Source: Daphnia carinata
Taxonomy: Eukaryota > Arthropoda > Branchiopoda > Diplostraca > Daphniidae
Length of the DNA: 64,000 bases
Direction: 5' to 3'
Assembly (NCBI RefSeq): GCF_022539665.2
Contig: NC_081331.1
Coordinates: forward strand, 1,212,501 to 1,276,500
The notes under the pieces were generated by a model that had not been told where the DNA came from, ran no database searches, and worked only from the letters and a program-made list of their open reading frames with translations. Of the stretch, positions 48,501-62,134 are shown in pieces (position 1 is the first letter of the stretch; every line of letters starts with the position of its first letter). The translations under genes were made by a program, and so were the position numbers.

Positions 48501-51500
48501 ATGCCCTTGGAAGACAAATATATTTCCCTTTATTGCGCTGTAGGCTACATTTACGTACACACCAAGGTTCCCGACAAGCACGTACTTTAGCCTTAGAATT
48601 TCTTAACTATTGAGCACTATATAATGTTTCATCCACTAACAAAATGAACAACTGTAAATATACTGTGTGGCTTGTGCTTTTTATTACATCTAGCGCAGAG
48701 CTATTTAATCAATAGCCATCCATTCAGCTTCGCTCGGCCTATGGAAATTTAGTTTCAGCTTTTAACATTGAAACGAAAAGAAAGAGAACTAAATAGGCTA
48801 TTGTCGTCCACACCATTTATGCGAAACGAGTTGGAGATGTCATAGCGACAAAATAAGAACACATATTGTTTATGACACATATTATTTGAAAAACTCTAAT
48901 TAAATTAAAGGTAGGAATGTATTAAAGGTAGGATAACTAAATTTATCAAAACTTTAATAGAATCTATGATGAACAATGCTATCTCAAGGAATTCACCAAA
49001 CTTCGTCAGTGTCTTGGTAAACGCATATTCCAATAAGATTATTTCCCACCCTATCCGTCAACAGCAGTGAGCCACTGCATCATTTATTGTAAAATGGGTA
49101 AATCTCCAGCAACATAGTTTTGTCTCCATTGTTTCGGGGAAGCGATGTGCTGAAACGTACTTATCGATGTAAGGTATTAAATCGGCAGGACAACGATGGC
49201 AAATCAATAGCTCAACAGGCCAAGAGAAGTGATCCTTTTGTGGAGTGTGTCCCCCATAGTTCATCGCCTGACGCTGTGTCTGTTTGCACACAATTCCTGC
49301 TTGAGAGTTTGGCTCCGTGGGGCTCCAAACTAATGGACGGAAACAATTGGCTTATCGTACATCACCCGATCCAAGTTATTTATCTAAGCCGACATCATTG
49401 CACGGAGGCATCGAGTATACATTTCCAATTAAACCGCCGCATTCAATTAGGCACAAGATACAGAAATAGCGGATTAGTGTTACAATTTAACACAAAGAGC
49501 ATCAAAGTATTACGGATTGGCGCATCTACACTAAGATATTCTATGAAACTGTTTGCATTAAATAGCACACACGGGAATCAAATGTGACTGGGGACAAAAA
49601 GCGAGTATGTAAGCGTATTCACTAACTATCGTTTTAATCATTAATGAAAATTCAATATGGATAAGCCTCGTGTACCACCATAAAGCAATTTCGGTTATGG
49701 AGGAAAAGGGAACCAAGGAGCTGGCAACTGATATGCAACTGTGTCTGTTTTATGGCTGGTAAAAGATTGAGAGTAGAAAAAACCGTGACTAGCGTAAAAG
49801 GGCCACAGCGTGTATTCACGGACACTAATGCTTGATGGCCAAAGAGAAGAAGCCTTTTGTTTTCCAAAATTATATTCGTACAGCTAAAGTAACTACCGGT
49901 TTCTATAACATTCTTTGCAAGTTGTAATAACCCAACTACGAAAGAAATAGTTTGGTAGTCGAACAAACTGTATCATCTGAATGCTTTTCTTCACGCTGAA
50001 GCGCAAAATGAATCAGTTGGCAAAAGAGTTAATTGCCCATTTCATAGTTTTAACGCGTTGATGCGCCACACTCGGCATTGTTAAGTCAGGTGGATATCAC
50101 TTGCACAGTTTCTATTTCTAACTGGGAACTCTTTCTCAGAATCCAGGCCTTCAGTATCCAAGTTGAAATAAAGACACACACATACAACAGGAAAAAGATT
50201 ATTTGCCAAATCCCACGTCGATTCGTAAGAGTATGCTTAGGAAAGATGATTCCGTTAGCAAACAAACTAACGAGATGGCTTTCATTATTTGTCTTGGATT
50301 AGCATTATACACATACAGACGGTGGTAACATGGCGGACCAGTCGACAGTTTAGTGGTGGCTCTTTTTTCCTCCATCAAGTTCTCTGGTCGGCATAATTTT
50401 CCCAATCTCCTGCTAAACTTGCTTAGCTAGTTAAATTGTATACAGTTCTACATATGGAAGAGAATCGGATAAGTCTACACGCCATTACGAGTGCTGATAA
50501 CTCCGTACTGATGCGCACGACAACGGACGTGTCGATTCGCGTCGGACGTCTTGCATCCGCAATGCTGGAACGAAGAAAAGCTAAACTCTCTCATTTTCTC
50601 GTACTCTAAACTTTTGGGAAATCGAGTTACATCTCGAAGGGCAAGTAGTAGGCGAAATGAAATATCAAGATAGCTTTTTAGACACATTGGCGAAAGCGGA
50701 TCACGGAGAGGAAAGCAGTTTTCAGGATGAGAACGATGTGCAGTGCTGAACGTGAAATAGCAGGCCGGAATGAATAAATGCCAAAGAATGTCGTGTAACT
50801 CGTTTGACGAATGTACTGCTTGGACGAATCAGGGGGACGTTAAAATTATTAGCTCGATGGGGTTATATTGGAACAAAGTCTATATTTATTGGATTGTAAA
50901 AGAAAGAAAAAACTGATGTTTACAATGAGGGAGGTCAGGCGATGGTTTTGCCCAATGTTTTATTTGTCAATTGAAGTTTTGTTGCTGCTCTTTGTCTGTC
51001 TGTTTGCTCGTTTCGTAACAAGAGCAACAGCAATAAAACATCCATATATCTGCTATACGTGTACACTCTGTCTATTGTTTGCTCGGATGTCCGTCCTCCT
51101 TTTCAACTAAAATTAAACTTTCTTTTCTTGTGTGATGTGTGCCACTGCTGCTCATGCTGTACATACAACTGTGTGTTTATTCTCCAACTCGAGGCATTTT
51201 GGTGAGACAATCAAAAGTTGAGGCGAGTGCAACATCGCGGAACCCCCTGCTTACATGATTTTTATATCCAAGCTCCCTTGATGTGTTTTTATCCATTTCC
51301 TTTGTGACTTGTCTTTTCATTTACTCTCTCAAGAGATCGAAAACGAGAAGGGTGTAGAGGGTGCGTATATGAAAAAAACCGAAACCACATCAAAGAGACG
51401 CGTCGACTTGCCGTACTGGTGCTCACTGGCACACATTGGTTAGTACGTTACAATAAAACTCTTATCCAATGCCTTTTGATAATATAAGGGCGAGACTAAC

Positions 51501-54500
51501 TTACAAGTATAGTTTAGAAACACTGTGGCAAGAGCTCAACTAGGGTCTTATGACCGACACACCTGCTGCACTCGCTTTTAACCTCCCGTCTGTTATCCTT
51601 TTCACAGTCGTGGTTGAAGCTATAGAGGCTTAGCAAGAAATCCTTAAGCTTCCTACATGTTCAACGTGCCTAGCAATGTACACAGAATCTTCACGAGTTT
51701 TGATAAAAACGATTCTTCCAGAGAGAGGCTTTTACGTGTACTTAGGATACTGAAAATCAATCGGCGGCTAACGTTACAGACGGCATTTCATACAGTACCT
51801 ATTTATAGGAACTTTTCAATGCCTTTTTTTAGTAGTATCGTTGCTCAGCTTCCACTAATATTTGATGTCAATTAATTCTCTAGTCCCAATGCTGGTGACT
51901 GTATAATCTATAGTCACTGACTGTATTGGAAGTCAAGTTACGGAGGCGTAGTGCGCTTTCAGACTTTTGCCAAAAGGCAGTCTACGTTGTAGTGTACGTT
52001 TAGATCCTCTTTTCAGTTGGCTAGGACACAAAAGCCAGGTCTCTTTGATGGTTTCATAAAAGGAGGCGATGACGTATAATACATTTTATGTGAAAAACAG
52101 CATCAATCGAACCGATAGAGAAGGGCAAAAATTGTACGAAAAAAAGAAAAGAGTAAACGTGAAAATAAATGCAAACGTTATACCATGTGATGAAAAACAT
52201 CAAAGGAATACGAGGTCAGACGGACAACAACTAAAAAAACGTCAGTTATGCATAGCCTGGAGTGGCAAAGAGGAAAAAAAGGAAATACCAGTGACAGAAA
52301 GTAATTGTTGCAACTCTTGGTCTTCCAGTTTTATTTCGAGGCAAGATTTATAGGAATGTATGAATGTTTCACTAAAGGGCAGTACGGCTATATGTATGAA
52401 CAAATATAGGCTGGGACATGGCACTCGGCATGCATCTCCCCACGTCAGCATTTAGCACTTATATGCATACCATGGTTGCATATGAACGCTCATCTTTTTT
52501 TTCCCTTCATCGTCTTCGTCTCTTTCTCGACTACGAGCTGGCCTGTCTGGTTGTACGTTGTATTATTATTACATACCTCGAGAGAAGACATCAGTGCTGT
52601 CCGTTTCAACAGCTGTGGCATTCACTTTAGACTGTGCCGTCCCTGCCCTTTTTTCCTCCTCTTTTTTTTTTCTCAATCTCATACATCATTTTGAAGCAAA
52701 CAATATACGAGAAGAAATCCTAACATATTATACCAACAACACATGTGCAGTATTCAAATATAAATCTAATGCGAGGTATGTCTATCCAGACTCCGTGTGT
52801 ATATGTACATTCTAGCGCTAAAATAAATTTTTGGCTGGATGAGTGGCTGTTCATGCGTACGCGGGCCTAGTACAGAGGGTATATATATCAGCTGATGTAC
52901 GTGTTGTTGTTGTTGGACGATCGCGCTACCAGAAAAACGTTGTAGAAACGGACCCATGGCTGTCTCTGCATTTTTGACGAAAAAAGAATAGCGCTGCGCG
53001 AACTTCCTGCTGCTACTGACAGTCGGCGAGTCGATTCCTTCCGTTATTTAAGACCGTTCTTATTTCTCCATTCGCTTTATAAACCCGTATACTACATGGC
53101 TATGTATAGTACTGTGACGGCCAGAGAAACAGGAACCGACGAACAAAAAAAAAATAAATAATAAATAGATAAAATAAAGATGCTGTCTCCTTTTTCGGCT
53201 TCCATTTGTTTTCGCGCGGCTCTCGCATAAATTGCGATACAACTGGCAAAATTGTAAAATAAATACGCCAAGGAAAAAAGATAAAAACAACACAGCATGA
53301 TGGCTCAATATATACAAAGAAGTCGATGATAAATAAATAAACATGAAAATCAGTATACCGTTGATAATTATGCAAGAAATCGAAAACCGCTTCGCTGCTA
53401 GGGCGCTTCCGCGATCCATAGCGAAATGATTATTTTTCGTCAATCATTTATTTTTTGCCCGTTTTTCTTTGCAGAGACTTTCATATAGATGTTGTGTCTG
53501 CGTCTAAAGGAACGCCCGCTGTAAGACGAGATTTAGGTCATTGCCAACAGCCAGCCGACCGGATCGTTTTTGCCTGATTTTTAGCGGTGATGGATTGCTA
53601 CTAGCGACAGCTACGTCGTCAAGCGGGAATAATTCCTAAGACAAGTTTTCTTTTCGATTTTTTCCGAGAAACTTTCTCCGAGCAGAGAAATTTTTAAAGA
53701 GCTATGTATAATTTTGGCATCAACGATAACTGAAACCGTTGATTATTTATTTGATCTTTCGCGTTATTCGTTGTTTATTCGAGTCTACTGATTCTTTCAA
53801 ACCGTTTGCTCTTTCTGGGACGTTGTCCAACTTTTCGTCGACTGCCAGAACAACTGATGCTGAAAGCATTTTTGACGTTAAATCGGATCAAATTAATTAG
53901 TTTCACCTCTCTTGCCTTCGAAATGGCTATAAGCACTCTGCTCGAAAGCGAAAGAAGGCTGACGGAAGCCAATTTTTTTTACGATCAAGACCTTTTACAC
54001 GAATCGTCATGTCCACGGCTCATAAGTAAACATGTTTGTTGCTGCTGACAAGGCCAGATAGAACAAAGATTATTGATTTTTTCTTGTTCAAACTTGGATA
54101 TTTTTTTTTTGGTAAAAATATCCAAAAAGAAACTGTTCCTTATGTTATGTAAAATCCACATGTTTTACAAGAAAAAACGGGTTGTTGTATATTTACTTTA
54201 GAGTTGATGATTTCTATTGTTGGGATATATCTTTTAGTATTTGACGACGAATACCGAGGAACTATGGAAGGTCTATTCCTGCGATACGGATAGTATAAGA
54301 AAACACGCCCACACGTTTAAGCATGTGAGTTCCTTCTGTAGAGCTAGGCATGATTGACTTGTCATTCGAAACGGCCTCTACATCTCCTCGAAAAGAAACA
54401 AGAGGGCCATTTTTAGTAAATAATAACAACCGTACGCTGACTGAAAATTAGATGTCGATGCCACACGTCTTGAAACGTAAGGCAATTGACTTTTGTTCGC

Positions 54501-55259
54501 AAGTGAAAAAAGAAAAAGAAAACTTGGGAAGATCAAAGATGTTCTGTACGCACAGTCGCACACAAATTCTGGAATTTGGCTCAACGATAACAAGCTCACT
54601 AGTAACCACCGTAAAGAAACGAGCAGGCATCCTATCTTGTCAATTCTATATATCCAAAGTGTAGAGGCTTTGCATGCGACCACTATTGTTCTGTATACAG
54701 CCATAAGCGAGTACGAGTTTCCTCTCTGTCTTTTTGTTCGTTATCTTTCCACTTTTGTTTTATATTCAGTTTTTCCCCCATCGTTTTCTTTGTTTCGACC
54801 TAATTAGACTACTACTTGCATTACGTAGAGTAGGTAATATGTATATACGATGGAATGATGAATTCTCCGCTGGCATCTACTCCATCGACGTACTCGAGAT
54901 TCTAGACGAAGACTATCTGTTTCAATGCATGCACACTGCGTTTTGTATGGATGTATAGGACTGTATTAGGTTTGCCCTCTAATACCTAGTCCCAAAATGT
55001 TTTGTTAACCGCCAGTCGCAAATTGTATCGTGCAAAATCCACGGTATGAAACGAAGAATTAGCCAGGTGCATGACGCATAGCGACTTAAGTTTAAAAAAA
55101 ATACTAAACACACAGACACTAGGTCTAAAAGTAGGCATCGATTTTATTCTGTTCGAAAAACTTACCGATCAGTATGCCAACGACGAAGCACGTCCTAGCA
55201 AACGTCAGACAGACGGGATCACTCCGTCCAATTTTCATGGGTGAAGTAACGCCCTTCAT
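30548..55259 (-). CDS. Dpr-family two-Ig-domain cell-surface protein, 6 coding exons over 25 kb
   Basis: Neuronal cell-surface recognition protein of the Dpr (defective proboscis extension response) family, whose members bind DIP proteins in synaptic wiring. Exons in transcription order: 55259-55166, 39652-39414, 35067-34854, 34719-34552, 32131-31937, 30705-30548, giving 355 aa with all joins in frame. The signal peptide lies in exon 1 (core TCFVVGILIG). GPYFD then introduces Ig1, with Cys102, Trp114 (VSWVRK), DAGDYEC at Cys164. Ig2 spans Cys206, Trp220 and DSGQYLC at Cys287. The Dpr signature GEHPAAMQHG is at 304-313, followed by a C-terminal hydrophobic stretch (LSIVICSVFISLLSLAI) that could be a membrane or GPI-anchor signal. 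ATG 55259 is preferred (A at -3); in-frame ATGs also exist at 55307 and 55238. An acceptor ending at 55311 implies more 5' UTR exons to the right. Which Dpr subtype it is cannot be decided here. Confidence 0.95.
31733..31881 (-). other. Possible alternative C-terminal exon of the dpr gene
   Basis: On the minus strand the exon ending at 31937 has its donor at 31936. Only 55 nt later comes a strong acceptor (ttttcttccttttcag, ending at 31882). Joining 31937 to 31881 stays in frame and yields 49 residues from GSPSPLFLKF to a stop ending at 31733, replacing GEHPAAMQHG and the hydrophobic tail. The total would be 352 aa. The 55-nt intron would be very short and almost pure pyrimidine on that strand. 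It may only be a pyrimidine-rich accident. Confidence 0.3.
32132..34551 (-). other. dpr intron within Ig2 (2420 nt)
   Basis: It splits the Ig2 coding region after PYHPK. It contains purine-rich tracts on the + strand (33313-33450 and 33540-33710) that create Lys/Arg/Glu-rich spurious frames, and a CTCF-like motif at 33282. No nested gene is recognised. Confidence 0.7.
33282..33295 (+). promoter_or_regulatory. CTCF-like motif (ACAGTAGATGGCTG)
   Basis: It shares the 11-mer CAGTAGATGGC with the site at 9310 and agrees with the CTCF core except at the last base. It is intronic in the dpr gene. Functional status unknown. Confidence 0.3.
35068..39413 (-). other. dpr intron within Ig1 (4346 nt)
   Basis: The donor is GTAAGT at 39413 and the acceptor is aaatttcag ending at 35068. 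Two overlapping minus-strand open frames at 36496-36960 and 36951-37319 (154 and 122 codons) are long for this AT-rich DNA but match no family. They have no signal peptide, domain or splice context that I can name. A C-rich tract lies at 37510-37531. Confidence 0.6.
40223..40455 (+). repeat. Imperfect tandem duplication, two units of about 115 nt
   Basis: Two consecutive units each run CTTACC, CCTCC, then CATGATGGCCGACTTT, TGG or GG, then CCAAT, GAAAGGA, GATA, and end in TTTCATTTC or TTTACATTTC. The anchor CATGATGGCCGACTTT is at 40257 and 40368, 111 nt apart. Several small gaps and substitutions separate the units, so the duplication is not recent. It has no coding potential and no recognised transposon ends. 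Confidence 0.75.
42580..42602 (+). repeat. TA dinucleotide run, nearly self-complementary
   Basis: Two short TA runs around a central AG form an imperfect palindrome. Similar TA runs occur at 6094-6118 and 21652-21672. They are ordinary microsatellites in AT-rich DNA. Confidence 0.8.
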
Positions 55260-58200
55260 TTTGGCGGAACCGATGACGCCGACTCGTATGTCGAGAATCT
55301 GAAGCATAATCTATACAGAAGGAGAGTGTCTTTTAGTTTTTTTCCCTTCTTCTTGACTCTTTTTTTGCTAATCGCAGATCTGCTCAGTTCTTCTTTGCAC
55401 TAGGAGACGTGAAGCTATCGGAGCGTGGAGCTGCAGTTTACATCAAACCCACTCGGATGGCGCCAATCCACTTCAAATACTGAAACGGATGATGAAGAAA
55501 ATGTAAGAACCGTATTGCTATTGTATAAAGTTGAAGTTGATGATTTAAACAAGTCCACTAGAGATTCACTCGACTAAGAAAACAGTTGAAATGCCCGGCA
55601 AAGGGTTGGCCCACAGACGGAGAACTCCCTCGACATCCGCTGCTCAAACGAAACAACGCTGCAAAAGACACTTGCACGACTTTGGATTTGCTGAGTATAC
55701 TGTAAATAATTCCTTTGACGGAACAGGCGAAGAGAGAAAAAAGAAAGAAAAAGAACAAAAAGCAATGGTCAAAAAGAAAATGCGCACCAGTAAGAATAAG
55801 TCACGTTTGCAAATGTAGTAGGGTTTCGGATGATACTATCCTCGTTTTCACTGTATTGCGATGAAAGAAAAAGCAAAACAACACGACACAATAGAGCAAG
55901 TCAAAGAGGCTCTGCTTAGGACGGTGGCTAGAGAGCCGCTTGTGAAGGATGACTGCGCTTGATACTGGATACCAAAGCTGCCACTGTCCTACGATGTCGC
56001 AGAATGATATCTATTGCATGTCGGTTTGTATTGGACTGAGGACCTGCCAGGCCACCAGAAGGAGACGAGCAAGAGAAGCAGAAAGCGACAAAAAGGGAAT
56101 GTGCAAGGAGTGCTTTAGCTCCGTCAAGAGCCTCGCCTGCGAATAGTCAGTCAGTACCTGCGCACTCTGAAGCTGGCCTTTTCTCTCGTAAAAACACCAT
56201 GCAGACTTCGCGTATAAGACTGTGTACCCAGTGCTATCTGTTCTTCTCTCTTATATGAATGACGCTTTTCTGGAAATCTAATTGCTGGAGCCTTCAATGA
56301 AATGGATTATGCAGCCACCTGCTTATATTCCATCCGTTCATTTTGCATTATGATTTTGGACACCCCCCTAAACGCGAATAGTTTATTCTGTCGTTGCGGA
56401 AAATCTACCCCAAAAAGGAAGGGTGCCCATGATCTCTCTACATCGTTGAATGTAGGTTTCTTGCAACAGTGCTTAATTGTAACGAAAATCCCGCAGTGCA
56501 AGTTTACTATAGGGAATGGAATCAGTCGGCCGCGTGATAATTACACTGAACCGATAGGATGACGAACGTTCATTGAAATTGTCGATGCATCATTTATGTG
56601 ATTAATTCCGGCGCTGCATCCATGGACGTCATCGGTCTGAGGCTTAATAATATTGTTTTGTGTACCAAGGGGTCTTTATCTCCTCGTGGTGCAGTCCTCT
56701 CTTCTTGTGTTCCGGCATCGCCCCCGCAACATGTTCACGTTTTGGCTTTAATCTTCCGATGAGAAGGAGACTATTTTCTTTTGTTTTAGTTTTTATTTTG
56801 GCTGGTGTGAGAGGAAACAGGAGAAAGGTGCTGTACGTAGTAACATCCAGATGTAACTAAATAATGACATTTCCTTCATTCTTTTTATTGTTTATTGTTT
56901 CATTTTTTTGCTGTTTGAGTATCTATCAAAAAAAAAATTGTTTAGTAGATTCTCATTATCCTTATTATACTCATGTACGGTACCAACGTTGAAAGACAAT
57001 TGCAGACATCTGAAAATGGAGACAAAAATCTTGCAGGCATTGCTGTCGCTTTGACGTGGCAGAGGACTCGAGTCGTGGTGCTAGGTAATGTCCAAAATAT
57101 GCAGGAATAATATCTGATATCTAAAGAACATTTCGCATCAATCATTTACGTATGCTACGAAGTAAAAAAAACAAACAAAAAGGTGAAAATTTTCAATTTT
57201 GAAAATTCCCCGAGAACCCAACACAAAGAATGTATGGTAAATAGATTCAAAGTTATTTCTTGCATGACATCTCTGAAGATAAAAAAAAGATGAATCGCAT
57301 TTATATATGCAAAATGTCTTTCTCTTTGGGTGATTCATCCCATTGTGAATTGCCCAATGGGAAGTGAGTCGAGTCAGCATAGACTTCTATATAGGCCGTT
57401 AGCGTTGATGAAGCTGTCGCTCGCTCATGTAAATACGATCAGACGCCATCATCTTCCACAAAAAAGAGAGCTAAATCCAAAAGTTCAGGATACCCTACAA
57501 TGATTTCGTGGAATTGATTCCTTTGAACGCCTATACGCCACGCAGATGATGCGCTCCCTTTGCCTCGCCCATTGGCTTTCCAATAAAACAGCACACGACA
57601 TGCCTGCCTAGAAAACCTCAAATGGCCACTTTCAATGTCGCAAGTAAGTAGACCTCAGGAGTAATAATGATGCGGCAGAACGACCAAGCGTGATTACAAA
57701 TACATATTAGATTGCTTGACATTAATAGCTATCTAGGTAATGCAGCCGGGGACTACTCATCCAGCACATCAAAAATTTCTGTAATTTCAAATGTTTTGTT
57801 AAAGTATTGCACCCCAGATGCAACCTCCAAACGAGAAAGGAATATCGTTTTTTTTTCTTCTTGTATTTAGATTCCCCTGGCGTCGGTCGAGAAAGAAAAT
57901 TGTTCTTTAATAGTATACGAGTGCCATTAAGCATAAACGATAAGAAAAATGGAGATCTTACTGAGAAAAGCTTTCACTAAAAGATGGAACTACTCTGTTA
58001 TGGCACTGTCAATATTATAGTTCGCATAGTAATGCTACGTGCTGTGTAGTGACATATCAAGCGAGGAATGCGGAAAGCAACGTTTTGCATATATGAATGT
58101 TGTAGCACCCGGCGTGTACATACACATCCCATCACCCACTTACAAAGCAAAACAGCGACTTGATAGAAAAATACCGCAGCATTAAAAGTAAAAGCGAAAT

Positions 58201-59280
58201 AAACGCAAGTTGTATCGGTTGTCAAGGCTGACACATGCAATCGATCGGATTATTGACGAAACGATTATTCGGTTGTAGCGCTTACGCTATTTCGGGATGG
58301 AATTCTTATAGAATGATATCTATAGCCCTGTGCTTTACTATATAGAGCAGCATTCTTGTTATGGACCCTGTCGGTATTCCTTTACATTGCTTCGGAATTT
58401 TTGAAAAAACATTCAGAACGGTATGCGTTTGTGTATTTCTAATCAAAAATTAACCATTCGGAAAAATACATACGTAGAAACTCAAGGACCGTGTGGTTTA
58501 TATCCCGAATGTTTTTACTTGTAGTAGCTACCAAGAGGGACAGTCGTGACTCAAATTAACGTCAAGTGTCAGAACAGCCAGCCTCTTATACTCTCTGAAT
58601 GGGTCTACTATTTAACATTGTTCGTCTTTCAGGGCTGTGCTTTTTACTGCCAAGATTCCGGCCAAACTACCTTTACGTGGCCATTGCGCGTGAGCTTAGT
58701 TATGATAGACAAATCTCAAGCTTTGTTCTTCTTTTTAAGTAGGGACTAAGATCAAGAAAGCAGAAACGTAATGCCGAAGGATTTAACTAAAAGAGTTCAG
58801 TGCTCTCTTGATTTTAGGTCACGCAGTGTATAATTTATATGGAACCCAGAGGCAGCGGAACAAGTAAGAATTTAACGTTGACTGACAATCTACGTTGGCT
58901 GTCGGTGACGGCTGGCGCTTGTGGCGAGCCTCGTTATTCTTTCCCTGCCCGAGTTAAACTTGTACCGTAACACGTATCTATAATCCTTTTTCTATTTCTC
59001 GTTCCTTCATCGCTGTTGAGCACGCTTTTCGACTCTCCTTGCTGTCGTTGACACATACACGAAAAGAGGCAAAGTTATGGAATCATCAAAGATTGACCCG
59101 ATTTTTTTTCTCATAGCCGAATGCTGTCCAGCGAACTGCTGTGCCGGACAGCAGACACTGCACAACAGTATAGTATATTGTTATTCGTTTATATACAGTA
59201 GGATAGTATAAAGCACTGGATTTTACTTCTCAAGAAACTGAATTCTGGCCATCTAACAGCAACAGAGTCATACAATGCAG

Positions 59281-59306
59281 AGGGAGAGAGAGAGAGAGAG
59301 AGAGAG
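59281..59306 (+). repeat. GA microsatellite
   Basis: An uninterrupted GA dinucleotide run of about 11 units. GAGA-type tracts can bind GAGA factor in arthropods, but nothing here ties it to a promoter. Confidence 0.85.
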
Positions 59307-60451
59307 CATCGTCTTGGTATACGTGCGAGCAAATAATCCAATACACAGCTACGCTCAGGTCCATTATAGCTTTTGGGCCTTTTTTAGTTTTGAGGAATTT
59401 TTTTTTTCCTTTTTTCCCCACATAAAAATTGCCGACTTCTGACAGTTGCGCAGACTACGCGGAATTGCTTTTTCTGGTGTTTTCCTTACATTCATTCAGC
59501 TCGACTGGTCTTGGATGCTCCGCAGCGTCCAGCAACAAATACTACGGGCACTATTGCAATTTTACGCTGAACACAACGTAAATACTTGGAGAACATACTA
59601 GCTGTGTCCGTTAGAAGGGCACATATGCAGCTCCATAGCCGACGCACTGGAGACAAGAAGACAGCGTCAGACAGACCCTCTTCTAGTAGATCTAGTGACA
59701 GAAAGAACATGAGCATCATTCAACGATAAATTGATCGAGATTCTGAGGAAGCGTCACCGGAACATCATGTTCCTATCGCCCTTCCATTCCAACACGTCGC
59801 TATAAACACGCATCGAAAACAAAATTTTTCATATAACCTTATACTGCTAGATGATGGTACGTTTATACAGTGCCATTTTACTTACGTCGTACTGATTTTT
59901 CGGCCGATCTGCATTGCACAGGCTTGGGTATTGATTGAAGGCGATGTTTGGAGTGTAAAGAACAGTGCGTCTTAATAGTTCGGCTATTTCTATTCACGAG
60001 TAAATTTGCACCAATTGAAACGATGAGACAGAGCGTTAGCAGGCCTTTTCATCGGCAGATGAAATTGCGCAACTTGCGGGATTGATGTAATACACTACGA
60101 TGTCCCAAGGGCCGTACTATGTTATTTAACGTTACGCAGAAAGGGGTTATAAAGAAAAAGGGAAAGTCTTTTACTTCATGAGATTCACAGACTGAGGCAA
60201 CAGAGCTCTCCCGGTAAATCTGCCCAGATGTACTCTAGACGTTCCTGGTACACGGAAGTTTGTTTGGCGGCTTCGGCATTGGCTATAATGAAACAATAGA
60301 GAAAGATTTAAATCCCTGACGTTTCTCATCATCTCTCTCAACTTCTTGCAGTATCAGAAAAAAGGGGAGCATGGGTCCCTCCGTCCTTTGTGTCATCATT
60401 TTCCCTTCATCTCTTTGCCAACAACGTAAGATTTCCTGTACACAGGGTACG

Positions 60452-60475
60452 ATACCATACCATACCATACCATAC
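60452..60475 (+). repeat. Pentanucleotide repeat ATACC, 5 units
   Basis: Four exact ATACC units and a fifth, ATACT, lie in the spacer left of CDK2AP1. No coding role. Confidence 0.9.
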
Positions 60476-62134
60476 TGTACTGATGCAATAATAATGAGCA
60501 GGAATCTTCAGGTTTTCAAGTCTTTTTGTTCTCATCATCGATTGGTGGGATAGAGAATTTCGTGTGTTTTACGCCGGTTCTGGTCTTGTGCGCCGGAAGA
60601 CGTAAGGAGGTTTCCATGCTGTGAGTTTTCTTTTTCGCACTATAGAACTGAGCGATTGATTTTTGCTGCACACGTGCTGCTGTTTTCAGATCCACGGGTT
60701 AAAAGTAACAGGAATTGCAGGAAAGTAAAAGCGAAGTAAACTCTATGTGGATCGCTTAAGAAAATGTATTACAAAAACATTATTGTCGATTTAATGGTGT
60801 TTTTCCAAACTTTCAGGCGACATGGAAGGATGACACCAAGAATGAATGCTTTATAAGCCAGATTTACTAGGATTGTTCAAGACTTAAGACTTGTTTTTCA
60901 ACCCTGAAGCCTTCTACACCCCGTCTACACTGGAACGTTGGCGACGCGTAGAGCACAAAGACCAAACAGTTCAAAGAAATCGCAAGTAGCGCATTTCATG
61001 TGATATATCATTGTCGACCGTATATAAGTTGTCTTTGACCAAGCTGATGACGATGCTTCATTGCACCGAGCGGGATTTTCTTTTTCAGCCATTCGAGCGA
61101 AAACAGTAGACCCATTTGCTAGCAGTTGCGTTCAATTGGTGCATGTTTACCAGAGTTACGCTGGAGCGATGACAGCATATCTGTCAATGTCCTAAAAATA
61201 GAACTATAAAACTGAAACTGAATGGGCATCAATTATTACGAACGTACCCACAGTACGGACTGTTTGCGAGACGGATGGTGACATTGTTAAAACGGATCAA
61301 TCTCCCGACAGCTTCTCGCAACCCCCTCCCCTTTTATCGCGCTCCTACTGTATCTAGTATAGATCGTAGAAGTAGACGACGCACGGGAACACGAAATCTC
61401 CGTTGCTCTTGCTGCTTGAGCGAAGCCGAAATGGGTTCGCTAATATGCGTGGTGGTATAACACTGGCCCTGTTCGTTTGTTTTCATGCAGAATCCCTGGA
61501 GATGTGGTCATTACATGTTGTGTCATTACCGACGTAAAGTTACAGCTTGAACAGATATATACATGTATAAGAATTAATCAATTTCGCTTTGCACCGACGA
61601 CTGACGGAAACAGCTTGTGTAGTAAGAGAATAAGGCAAAAAGTAAAACAGAAAAAAAAAAGGAAAATCACTAACAACTTCCTAGTTCTTAGCGGATGTTG
61701 AGTGCGTAGGACGTGTCCGTCTCCGCTAGCTCCAAATTATTTTTTCATTTCTTAGTTTATAGACATTTTAGACACAGGGAGGACGTCGATAAGCGAATCG
61801 TTCATTTCCGTACTGTCAATCTACTCGGCTGAATACTGTCCGTAATTTCTCTCCAATCACCCGAACAACAATTCCAGGAAGCAATCCTCGCTACCTACCA
61901 TTTATTTGCCGTCTTGTCGTTGCTGCGTTGAGCTCATTCCAAAAAAAAACTATGACGTTTCTGCCAATCACGTTATCGTCGCATTTCCGCCAATTTTTGT
62001 ACCCATTTCCTTCCTTTCTTGGAGTTGGCAATTGGATACGCGATTGCTCGGAAATCGTTCTTGCATGCTATGAGGAATAATTCGTATGTCTATTGCGCAT
62101 CGTGTTTTGATTTCTACCAAAAGCGACATATTAA

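Larger units (their letters stand above)
39653..55165 (-). other. First dpr coding intron (15.5 kb)
   Basis: It runs from the GTAAGT donor at 55165 to the acceptor ending at 39653. No exon or nested gene on either strand can be supported. The longest frame is 49120-49587 on the + strand (155 codons, no recognisable domain). Others at 44240-44599, 47291-47599 and 53060-53443 are low complexity or overlap frames on the other strand. It contains TA-rich runs at 42580-42602 and a tandem duplication at 40223-40455. Long first introns in dpr genes commonly hold enhancers. Confidence 0.6.

Noticed and set aside
15982-58686. Shared 14-mer ACGTGGCCATTGCG at about 15982 and 58677, both coding FTWPLR in one frame
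   Set aside because: A few shared 14-mers are expected by chance in 64 kb, and the flanks do not align.
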